This document shows positions 1-5,348 of a stretch of DNA of 12,822 nucleotides, piece after piece. The notes below the pieces were generated by a model. It saw only the letters and a list, made by a program, of their open reading frames with translations. It had not been told where the DNA came from and searched no databases. Origin of the DNA: an uncultured Pseudoxanthomonas sp. Its GTDB lineage: Bacteria; Pseudomonadota; Gammaproteobacteria; Xanthomonadales; Xanthomonadaceae. The stretch covers positions 1 through 12,822 of the forward strand of contig NZ_CAMPJD010000073.1 in the NCBI RefSeq assembly GCF_946886695.1. Reading direction: 5' to 3'. Each line of letters begins with the position of its first letter. Positions within the stretch are counted from its first letter, which is position 1. Made by a program: the position numbers and the translations under genes.

Positions 1-70
1 GGTCTGGGTCGCGGGGTGAGGCGGCGGAAGTGAGGGGACATTACCCTTAGAACATCACTATGGCTATCGC

Positions 71-82
71 GAATTGCAATTC
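71..82. promoter_or_regulatory. 12-bp perfect palindrome upstream of the ParA-like gene
   Basis: GAATTGCAATTC at 71-82 is a perfect 12-bp palindrome in the 190-bp leader of the operon. It could be an operator for an autoregulating protein, but nothing else supports this and no clear -35/-10 pair could be assigned beside it. The remainder of 1-190 holds no convincing gene. An AGGG at 181-184, about six bases before the ATG at 191, is a plausible ribosome binding site for the first gene. Confidence 0.25.
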
Positions 83-156
83 CGCCGAGCGTTCAAAGCG
101 ATCGGATCTGCCTAGCTTCCAACGTCCTGCGCCTTGTCCAGTGAAGTCCGTTAACA

Positions 157-170
157 TTCGTCTGGTCGTG
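157..170 (+). repeat. Left copy of a 14-nt direct repeat flanking the operon
   Basis: TTCGTCTGGTCGTG at 157-170 matches TTCGTTTGGTCGTG at 2758-2771 at 13 of 14 positions, in the same orientation. The left copy ends 20 bases before the first start codon; the right copy starts directly after the last stop codon. It could mark a recombination or insertion duplication that brought in the cassette, or be chance similarity. Confidence 0.35.
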
Positions 171-190
171 TCAACTTCATAGGGTTACGG

Positions 191-1210
191 ATGCGCACAC
201 TATGTGTGTTCAACAACAAAGGGGGAGTCGGAAAGACGACGCTTCTTTGCAATCTGGCTGCATATTTCGCTCTTGAGCGAGATGCGAAGGTTCTCGTCGT
301 AGATGCTGACCCTCAATGCAACGCGACCGCTTACATGTTGCCGGAAGTGAAAGTCGAAAAGCTGTATGCAAACAACACCGATGATAAGACGATCAATGCG
401 CTAATCAGCTCTCTCAAGAAGTCGCGCGGATTTAGTACTCCTCCTACTGTGCGCAGCTCTGGGTTTGGACTGGATCTCGTGCCTGGTGATCCTCGTTTCG
501 CGCTCGCTGAAGATTTCTTGGCGAAGGACTGGTTCGAGGCGACCAATGGACAAGAGCGCGGATTGAAAACTACTTACTTCCTTAAAGATCTCATCTTGTG
601 GGCAGAGAGTAAAAAGTATGACTACGTATTTTTTGATATTGGACCTTCGCTGGGAGCCATAAACAGAACTGTGCTCTTAAGCTGCGACTATTTCATTCTT
701 CCGATGTCGTCCGATATTTTTAGCTTGAGGGGGCTTCAGAATATTCAAGTCGCAATTCAAGGTTGGTTAAAAGGAATTAACCGAGGTCTTGAGGTGTACG
801 AAGAAGAGAACATGAGTCCATTCGAGCTGGAGAATGGGTCAGTCGTTAGCGCGGACGGAATTAAGTTTGTTGGTTATGTCACTCAGCAATACACCGCAAA
901 GACGGTCGGAGGAAAGAAGCAGCCGGTAAAATCTTTCGAGAAAATTATAAAAAGAATCGGCCCCGCAATAGAGAGAAACTTGGTTAAGCCTCTGAATAAT
1001 GGGGCTGCGCTCGAATACAAGCTGGGTGAGATTCCATACTTCCAAAGCCTTGTTCCCATGTCTCAAACTGCAACTAAGCCGATCTTTGCTCTCAAGTCTG
1101 CGGATGGAATTGTTGGCGCTCATTTCGACAAGGTTAAAGAGTTCAATAAAGTTATCGGTGCGATTGCGGACAATGTGGAGAACAATCTAGAAGAGGCAAT
1201 TTGGGTATGA
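191..1210 (+). CDS. ParA/MinD-family P-loop ATPase, first gene of a putative defence operon
   Basis: A 339-residue protein with the deviant Walker A box of ParA/MinD ATPases, KGGVGKTT, at residues 10-17, the VVDADPQ switch motif at 36-42 and a Walker B strand FFDIGPSLG at about 147-155. ParA proteins dimerise on ATP and often bind DNA or membrane without sequence specificity, positioning or switching partner proteins. This one lacks the N-terminal helix-turn-helix of plasmid ParA, and no parB-like gene follows, so plasmid partition is unlikely. The C-terminal third (about 200-339) is longer than in minimal Soj-type proteins and may bind partners. AGGG six bases upstream supports the ATG at 191. 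The next gene overlaps by 4 nt (ATGA), so the two are translationally coupled. Codon use is AT-richer than downstream genes. The ATPase family is secure; a role as sensor or regulator for the SIR2 protein is inference. Confidence 0.9.
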   Translation: MRTLCVFNNKGGVGKTTLLCNLAAYFALERDAKVLVVDADPQCNATAYMLPEVKVEKLYANNTDDKTINALISSLKKSRGFSTPPTVRSSGFGLDLVPGDPRFALAEDFLAKDWFEATNGQERGLKTTYFLKDLILWAESKKYDYVFFDIGPSLGAINRTVLLSCDYFILPMSSDIFSLRGLQNIQVAIQGWLKGINRGLEVYEEENMSPFELENGSVVSADGIKFVGYVTQQYTAKTVGGKKQPVKSFEKIIKRIGPAIERNLVKPLNNGAALEYKLGEIPYFQSLVPMSQTATKPIFALKSADGIVGAHFDKVKEFNKVIGAIADNVENNLEEAIWV

Positions 1211-2085
1211 AATGGCCGGAGTCGCTAATCAAAGATATTGCGGCTCGGCGTGTTGTTTTGTTCATCGGTGCGGGAGTTTCGATGAACTCGCTCGCGTTGG
1301 ATGGTAGGACTAGACCAAAGAGTTGGCCGGAATTCCTTAGGGCTGGTGCGAAACGCCTGGGCTCGCCTAGGAAAAAACTTGTTGTACAAGTCGGTGAGCT
1401 TATAGCTAGGAGTGACCTCCTGACGGCCTGCGAGGTCATCAAGAACGCACTTGGTAGGCAGGCGTTCGTTGAGTTCATGCAGGAGGAATTTCAGGCGCCC
1501 GGTTATAGGTATGCGCCGATACACGAATCGCTTTGGGGCTTGGATCTCCGGATTACCGTTACGCCGAACATTGACGCGATTTATGACAACTTCGTCGCGG
1601 AGCGAGGTGCTGGGACAGTTACAGTTAAGACTTACAGGGATGCTGATGTCGCGGAGGCAATAAGGCGCCATTCTCCGGTCTTAATTAAAAGTCATGGGTC
1701 GATAGGTTCGCCGAATGCTCTGATATTCACAAGAAGTGATTATGCCAGAGCTAGAAATGAGCATAGGGAGTTTTATGAGCTTATGTACTCACTGCTCAGT
1801 ACTCATACGTTCTTGTTCATTGGCTGTGGCTTGGATGATCCGGACATTCGTTATCTTCTTGAAGATTATAAGTATAGAAACTCTTTCACGCAGACGCATT
1901 TTTTTAGTACGCCAAAGGGAAGATATGTTAGCGAGATTGAGAAGGTCTACGCCGAGTCGCTTAACCTTGAGTTCTTGCACTACAGCGATAGTGACAACCA
2001 CGCAGAACTTGGAGTGGGGTTAGTTGAGCTTGTTGGGAAGGTTGAACTCGTGCGGCAAGAGCTTGGGCGAAGGAATGGTTGGTGA
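1207..2085 (+). CDS. SIR2-family NAD+-hydrolase-like protein, putative effector
   Basis: A 292-residue protein if begun at the ATG at 1207, which overlaps the upstream stop as ATGA and has GAAGAGG (about 1190-1196) in front; a TTG at 1201 would add two residues. SIR2 hallmarks are present: FIGAGVS (19-25) for NAD binding, TPNID (119-123) with catalytic-type N121 and D123, KSHGS (161-165) with H163, and the prokaryotic SIR2_2-type FIGCGLDDPDI (204-214). There are no zinc-binding cysteine pairs of sirtuin deacetylases, so this belongs with defence-type SIR2 proteins. Known relatives in systems such as Thoeris, DSR and SIR2-pAgo deplete NAD+ and abort infection. The protein is essentially only the SIR2 domain, with no fused sensor, so sensing would have to come from its neighbours. 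Family is clear; NADase activity is inferred from intact residues. Confidence 0.88.
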   Translation: MKWPESLIKDIAARRVVLFIGAGVSMNSLALDGRTRPKSWPEFLRAGAKRLGSPRKKLVVQVGELIARSDLLTACEVIKNALGRQAFVEFMQEEFQAPGYRYAPIHESLWGLDLRITVTPNIDAIYDNFVAERGAGTVTVKTYRDADVAEAIRRHSPVLIKSHGSIGSPNALIFTRSDYARARNEHREFYELMYSLLSTHTFLFIGCGLDDPDIRYLLEDYKYRNSFTQTHFFSTPKGRYVSEIEKVYAESLNLEFLHYSDSDNHAELGVGLVELVGKVELVRQELGRRNGW

Positions 2086-2097
2086 CAGGAGTTCCAG

Positions 2098-2757
2098 ATG
2101 AGTCGACGCTCGAAAGTTACTTCTTATCGCTATAGAAAGAGTTTCGCCGGAAAGGAAGAGAGGGCTTTCGAGGTTGCGCTAGAAGCAAGACGTTTCGAGA
2201 TTCAGATGTACTGGACTAGGACGGCTTACTTTTGGACGATCTCGGCAGCGGCGCTGGCGGGTTTTTTTGCGCTTGAATCTCAGGAGGGTGTAGATCGAAT
2301 TTACCCATTCTCGGTGTCTTGCATTGGGGCGGTTCTTGCCTTTGGTTGGGGGTTAGCTAACAAAGGAAGTAAATATTGGCACGAGAACTGGGAGCATCAT
2401 GTGCAACTGCTAGAGGATCCTATTGTTGGACCTCTGCACAAGACGCTAATTCATAGGCCGCCGGAACGCATCAAGCTCAAATATGATTTTTTCTCCCAAG
2501 TGTTGACAGGTCCTGCTGAATTCTCCGTGTCGAAGATAAATGCAATTTTTAGTTGGTTCTTCTTTTGTATCTGGGCTTCCCTAATTATAATGACTGTCCC
2601 CAAGGCTTCATTCGGGTCGGATTACTCGTTTGACTACAGATATGCACTGATGGGGGGGGTGTCTTTTGTTTTTGCGCTCGTGCTGCCTGCTTTCGGTCGC
2701 TCTTGGCTGAAGGATCAAGAACACTGGGCGCGTAGTTTCAAAGGGAAGATCGTTTAG
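2098..2757 (+). CDS. Four-TM membrane protein, RipA/SLATT-like, third gene of the operon
   Basis: A 219-residue protein with a charged N-terminal helix (about 17-38) and four predicted membrane segments at about 43-59, 68-87, 148-167 and 182-199. The stretch NKGSKYWHENWEHHVQLLED (88-107) and the motif SVSKIN (143-148) resemble, from memory, the RipA family of octameric membrane proteins; the helix-plus-TM start is also reminiscent of SLATT proteins, predicted pore-type effectors in defence loci. AGGAG at 2087-2091, six bases before the ATG, is an excellent ribosome binding site, and only 12 nt separate it from the SIR2 stop, so it shares the operon. In this setting it could anchor the ATPase-SIR2 pair at the membrane, or be a second effector acting on the membrane; neither is shown by sequence. 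Topology is confident, family assignment moderate. Confidence 0.75.
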   Translation: MSRRSKVTSYRYRKSFAGKEERAFEVALEARRFEIQMYWTRTAYFWTISAAALAGFFALESQEGVDRIYPFSVSCIGAVLAFGWGLANKGSKYWHENWEHHVQLLEDPIVGPLHKTLIHRPPERIKLKYDFFSQVLTGPAEFSVSKINAIFSWFFFCIWASLIIMTVPKASFGSDYSFDYRYALMGGVSFVFALVLPAFGRSWLKDQEHWARSFKGKIV

Positions 2758-2771
2758 TTCGTTTGGTCGTG
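2758..2771 (+). repeat. Right copy of the 14-nt direct repeat flanking the operon
   Basis: TTCGTTTGGTCGTG begins at the first base after the stop codon (2755-2757) of the membrane-protein gene and matches 157-170 with one mismatch. See the left copy for interpretation. Confidence 0.35.
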
Positions 2772-2822
2772 GCATTCGGCGTAGCGGCTTAGACTTCAAT
2801 CGATTGGTCCTAAAGGAATTTC

Positions 2823-2891
2823 ATGGTTGCTGGCCCAAAGGCGCTCTCTGATCCTCTGTTGAGGCATATCTACGAACTTCGTAACCCGTAA
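2823..2891 (+). CDS. Short ORF of 22 codons, possibly a gene truncated by a REP element
   Basis: AAAGGA at 2812-2817 lies five bases before an ATG at 2823 that opens a frame encoding MVAGPKALSDPLLRHIYELR plus N-P and a TAA stop. The last codons and the stop fall in AACCCGTAA, which also leads into the REP copy near 4904 and so belongs to the repeat. The natural reading is the start of a longer gene cut off when the REP/RAYT segment arrived, or a genuine small protein closing the operon. Base composition of 2758-2882 is like the island rather than the GC-rich flank. No function can be assigned. Confidence 0.3.
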   Translation: MVAGPKALSDPLLRHIYELRNP

Positions 2892-2913
2892 GGCGGGCTT
2901 GAGCCCGCCCTAT
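2883..2913. repeat. REP hairpin, copy 1
   Basis: Perfect 8-bp stem GGCGGGCT (2892-2899), loop TG, AGCCCGCC (2902-2909), preceded by AACCCGTAA and followed by CTATG. The same unit recurs at 3626-3643, 4913-4930 and 12774-12791. It is a typical repetitive extragenic palindrome associated with RAYT transposases. Confidence 0.8.
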
Positions 2914-2960
2914 GCTCGTCGGCGATATCCATGTCGCATCGCGAGAGTGATGGCCTGTGT

Positions 2961-2981
2961 AGGGTGGGCCCTCGCCCACCG
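2961..2981. repeat. Diverged REP hairpin in opposite orientation
   Basis: GGTGGGC (2963-2969), loop CCTC, GCCCACC (2974-2980), preceded by TAG. Its TAGGG-led stem reads like the reverse complement of copy 1 with a T/A change, so copies 1 and 2 form an inverted pair about 50 bp apart, the BIME arrangement that RAYT enzymes act on. Confidence 0.65.
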
Positions 2982-2987
2982 ACGTGC

Positions 2988-3077
2988 GGCTTAAAGCCTG
3001 CGCGGGTCGGACTTCTCCGACATGGGTGTGGGGTCTGCGACGACGGTGATCGCGTGATGCCTCCGGCACGCTGCCGG
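2988..3077. repeat. Three further hairpins leading into the RAYT start codon
   Basis: Perfect stems follow one another: GGCTT-a-AAGCC (2988-2998), GTCGGA-cttc-TCCGAC (3006-3021) and CCGGCA-cgc-TGCCGG (3063-3077). The last ends one base before the ATG at 3079, where a ribosome binding site would be expected and none is seen. They may be REP-like substrates or a translational control structure. The stems are seen directly; their function is inferred. Confidence 0.5.
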
Positions 3078-3078
3078 C

Positions 3079-3608
3079 ATGTCGAATTACCGTCGCGTCT
3101 GGGTGCCGGGCGGCACCTATTTCTTCACCGTGAACCTGCTTGAGCGTCGTCGCTGCTTGCTCGTCGAGCACGTCGATCTGCTGCGCGATGCATTCCGGGC
3201 GGCGAGGGCGGCACGACCGTTCCATTTGCGGGCCATCGTCGTGTTGCCGGACCACCTGCATTGCGTGTGGCGGTTGCCGGAGGGAGACGCCGACAACGCC
3301 AATCGCTGGGCGCAGATCAAATCCGGCTTCAGCCGGGCATTGCCGGCCAAAGAACGTCGTTCATCGCGACGTATCGCTCGCCGCGAGCGCGGTATCTGGC
3401 AACGGCGCTATTGGGAACACCTGATCCGCGATGACGACGACCTGCGTCGGCATGTCGATTACGTGCATATCAATCCGGGAAGCATGGGCATGCGGTGCGC
3501 GTGTGCGACTGGCCGTATTCGTCTTTCCGGCAATGGGCGGCGGCGGGGGAGTATCCGGTCGATTGGGTGTCTGAGCCGGTTGCGTTGGATGGGGTGGGGG
3601 AGCGGTGA
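3079..3608 (+). pseudogene. REP-associated tyrosine transposase (RAYT), frameshifted
   Basis: The N-terminal part (MSNYRRVWVPGGTYFFTVNL) is typical of RAYT/TnpA-REP proteins of the IS200/IS605 Y1 superfamily, which bind and nick single-stranded REP hairpins. The metal-binding HxH is H59-L-H61 (PDHLH) and the probable catalytic tyrosine is Y128 in HVDYVHINP. After NP the frame gives junk (GSMGMRCAC...) until 3636. One base to the side, from 3480, it reads KHGHAVRVCDWPYSSFRQWA and ends at TGA 3606-3608, the expected family C-terminus. A single missing base at about 3477-3480, turning NPVKHG into NPGSMG, explains this. The catalytic core is intact, so a shortened protein could still form, but the gene is best called broken unless the lesion is a sequencing error in the GGG run. 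REP copies lie on both sides, as expected for a RAYT locus. Confidence 0.85.
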
Positions 3609-3625
3609 CGGCGAGTGGGCGCGAT

Positions 3626-3643
3626 GGCGGGCTTGAGCCCGCC
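3626..3643. repeat. REP hairpin, copy 2, just downstream of the RAYT gene
   Basis: GGCGGGCT (3626-3633), loop TG, AGCCCGCC (3636-3643), followed by CTACGG. Same orientation as copy 1; together with it this brackets the transposase gene. Confidence 0.8.
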
Positions 3644-3772
3644 CTACGGATTGCATGACCGAACGCCGCGACGCATGCGGTGACGAACGCCCCCCATCAC
3701 GGGACCAACGTCACTCGTGAACCTCGCGGGGAATCGTCACAATTTCACGCACCTGGACATCGGACGCCCGTG

Positions 3773-4867
3773 ATGACGCCTCGCCGCCTGACCCCCGTAC
3801 TGCTCACCCTGCTGGCCGCCACCTTCGGCTTCACCGCTCAGGCACGCGCTGCCGGCACCGACGACGAAGGCCGGCTCATCACCCGCAACACCGACGGCGC
3901 CTGGTTCCTGCAGCAGCCCGAAGGATCGCCCGGCAAAGGCTGCGTCGCCCGCTTCACCTCCGCCAGGAAAGACCAGTCCCAACTGGCCCTCATCGGCCCC
4001 ACCGCCAAATCCGCCACCGCCGCCATCCTGATGCACGGCCCCCGCATCGCCACGCCCTCGGCCGCGCAGGAAGTCACCCTCGAACTGCAGCAGGATGGCC
4101 TGCCCGCCGCGACCATGCGCGGCGCGCTGATGCCGGCCAGCGGCGCCAAAGGCGGCGGTTTCCTGATGGTCCCCGTCGGCGACCTCAAGCAGACCATGGG
4201 CTCCATGCGCCCCAAGGAAACCGGCATGAATGTGCGGGTCGGCGGCGTGGACGTGTTCGGCCTGTCCTACGACGGCCTGGACCAGGCCCGCAGCGCCATG
4301 CTCGACTGCCTGGCCGGCAAGCCCTTTACCGGCGGCAAGAGCCTGGCCGAGGCCACCGCCGAAATCCGCCCGGTCGGCACCTCCACCATCACCGGCACCG
4401 CCTACTTCAAGGGCGCCCTGCTGGCCAAGAAACAGTACCCGCCCAAGGGCAGCCAGGCCGTCGGCCTGATCTGGATGACCGACGAGTTCAAGCAGTGGTT
4501 CGAGATGGTCAAGCAGAGCCAGAAGATGCCCGACGGGATTCCCGAGCGCATTGCGCGGCACTTCATGGTCACCACCATCCTGGATGACCAGGGCAGCTTC
4601 CGCTTCACCAACATGCCGCCCGGCGAATACCTGCTGATCGCCGACTTCTCCTACAAGGAGACCGTCACACGCACCGAGGTGACCGGTCGTACGGATGTCT
4701 ACGCCGGCAACCAATACATCGGTTCCAACGACCACCTGTCCGTCTGGTTCGAGAACGTCAAGAAGCCGGCCACCTTCTCCAAGACCGTGCACATCAAGAA
4801 AGACGGCGAGACCCTGCAGGTGACCCTGGACAAGTCGATGCTGGGGTGCTTCTTCATCTGCCGCTAG
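3773..4867 (+). CDS. Exported protein of unknown function with carboxypeptidase-regulatory-like segment
   Basis: A 364-residue protein beginning with a clear signal peptide: MTPRRL, a hydrophobic core VLLTLLAATFGF, and cleavage likely around AQARA|AG near residue 27. The frame is open upstream to 3680, but the peptide before 3773 is not protein-like and the ATG at 3773 (or GTG at 3770) places the signal correctly. GGACG a few bases ahead is a weak binding site. The C-terminal half contains GTAYFKGALLA and DDQGSFRFTNMPPGEYLLIA, typical of a carboxypeptidase-regulatory/transthyretin-like beta-sandwich, and ends LGCFFICR with two cysteines. The N-terminal half (GAWFLQQPEGSPGKGCVARF and onward) is not recognised. 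Probably periplasmic. It lies between two REP copies and has no operon partner. GC-rich codon use marks it as resident chromosome. Confidence 0.75.
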   Translation: MTPRRLTPVLLTLLAATFGFTAQARAAGTDDEGRLITRNTDGAWFLQQPEGSPGKGCVARFTSARKDQSQLALIGPTAKSATAAILMHGPRIATPSAAQEVTLELQQDGLPAATMRGALMPASGAKGGGFLMVPVGDLKQTMGSMRPKETGMNVRVGGVDVFGLSYDGLDQARSAMLDCLAGKPFTGGKSLAEATAEIRPVGTSTITGTAYFKGALLAKKQYPPKGSQAVGLIWMTDEFKQWFEMVKQSQKMPDGIPERIARHFMVTTILDDQGSFRFTNMPPGEYLLIADFSYKETVTRTEVTGRTDVYAGNQYIGSNDHLSVWFENVKKPATFSKTVHIKKDGETLQVTLDKSMLGCFFICR

Positions 4868-4902
4868 CGGGCTGAGGGCGCGGCGGCCGGCAGGGCGGCT
4901 GT

Positions 4903-4932
4903 AAACCCGTAAGGCGGGCTTGAGCCCGCCCT
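4903..4932. repeat. REP hairpin, copy 3
   Basis: Stem GGCGGGCT (4913-4920), loop TG, AGCCCGCC (4923-4930), led by AACCCGTAA exactly as in copy 1. It sits 45 bp after the stop of the exported-protein gene and directly abuts the 21-bp tandem array that follows. Confidence 0.8.
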
Positions 4933-5265
4933 ACGCGTCTGCGAGACCCTCGACGGGTCTCTCTTCTCTCACTAACGGGCTCGCGACACCCAAAAATGGG
5001 TCTTTCTTCTCACAGTAAGGTCCAACGTTCGGCCGAAAAGAGTCTCTCGTCTCTCACTGAGGTCCAACGTTCCACCAAAAAGGGTATCGCGACACCGAAA
5101 AAGGGTCTCGCGATACCGAAAAAGCCTCGCGCGACACCCTCAACGGGTCTCTCTTCTCTCATTCAGGTCCTCGCGATACCCGAAAAGGGTGTCGCGACAC
5201 CGGAAAAGATCCACGCGAGAGCGAAAAACACGCAACGCTTCACCGAAAAGCCTCAAACGCCCATG
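4930..5265. repeat. Degenerate 21-bp tandem repeat array, about 15-16 units
   Basis: The stretch can be cut without gaps into 21-nt units, for example starting at 4951, 4972, 4993, 5014, 5035, 5056, 5077, 5098, 5119, 5140, 5161, 5182 and 5203. Three sub-types occur: AAAAAGGGTNTCGCGAYACC (best at 5077 and 5098), AGGTCCAACGTTC (5018-5030 and 5060-5072), and ACGGGTCTCTCTTCTCTCA (4953-4971 and 5143-5161, identical). GGTGTCGCGACACC at 5188-5201 is a perfect palindrome, and neighbouring units can pair into hairpins, as at about 5086-5114. The length is a multiple of three, so the plus strand stays open and reads as heptads such as KKGIATP, KKGLAIP and EKGVATP. That frame runs on through the opposing hydrolase gene, so it is probably not coding. 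Not a CRISPR: there are no unique spacers. Bases 5266-5348 show nothing clear. Confidence 0.75.
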
Positions 5266-5348
5266 CAGGGCGCGGCGTTCACCCGCCATCGACAGCTGCC
5301 GCGCACGCGGGCAGTCGGCCGGTCCCAACCCCGCACCACCAGGAGATC

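Larger units (their letters stand above)
45..2880. mobile_element. AT-richer accessory island carrying a three-gene operon
   Basis: From about base 45 to the first REP hairpin near 2890 the sequence is clearly AT-richer than the surrounding chromosome. Third codon positions of the three genes are mixed, with many A/T-ending codons, while flanking genes use almost only G/C. No integrase, tRNA or complete IS is visible inside the window, so the mode of entry is unknown. A 14-nt direct repeat (157-170, 2758-2771, one mismatch) brackets the genes closely. That the block was horizontally acquired is an inference from composition. The left boundary is uncertain because the window starts only 45 bases before it. 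Confidence 0.5.

Noticed and set aside
1201..1206. TTG at 1201 as the SIR2 start
   Set aside because: The ATG at 1207 forms a standard ATGA overlap with the upstream stop and has a purine-rich binding site at suitable distance.
191..1210. Plasmid partition locus
   Set aside because: No ParB-like gene, no centromere-like iterons and no replication gene are near; the downstream partners are SIR2 and a membrane protein.
3737..4792. 351-residue open frame on the minus strand
   Set aside because: It is antisense to the exported-protein gene, glycine/alanine-rich and lacks any family motif; it follows from GC-biased codon positions on the other strand.
4930..5265. CRISPR array
   Set aside because: Units are contiguous 21-mers without unique spacers, the repeats are degenerate, and no cas gene is present.
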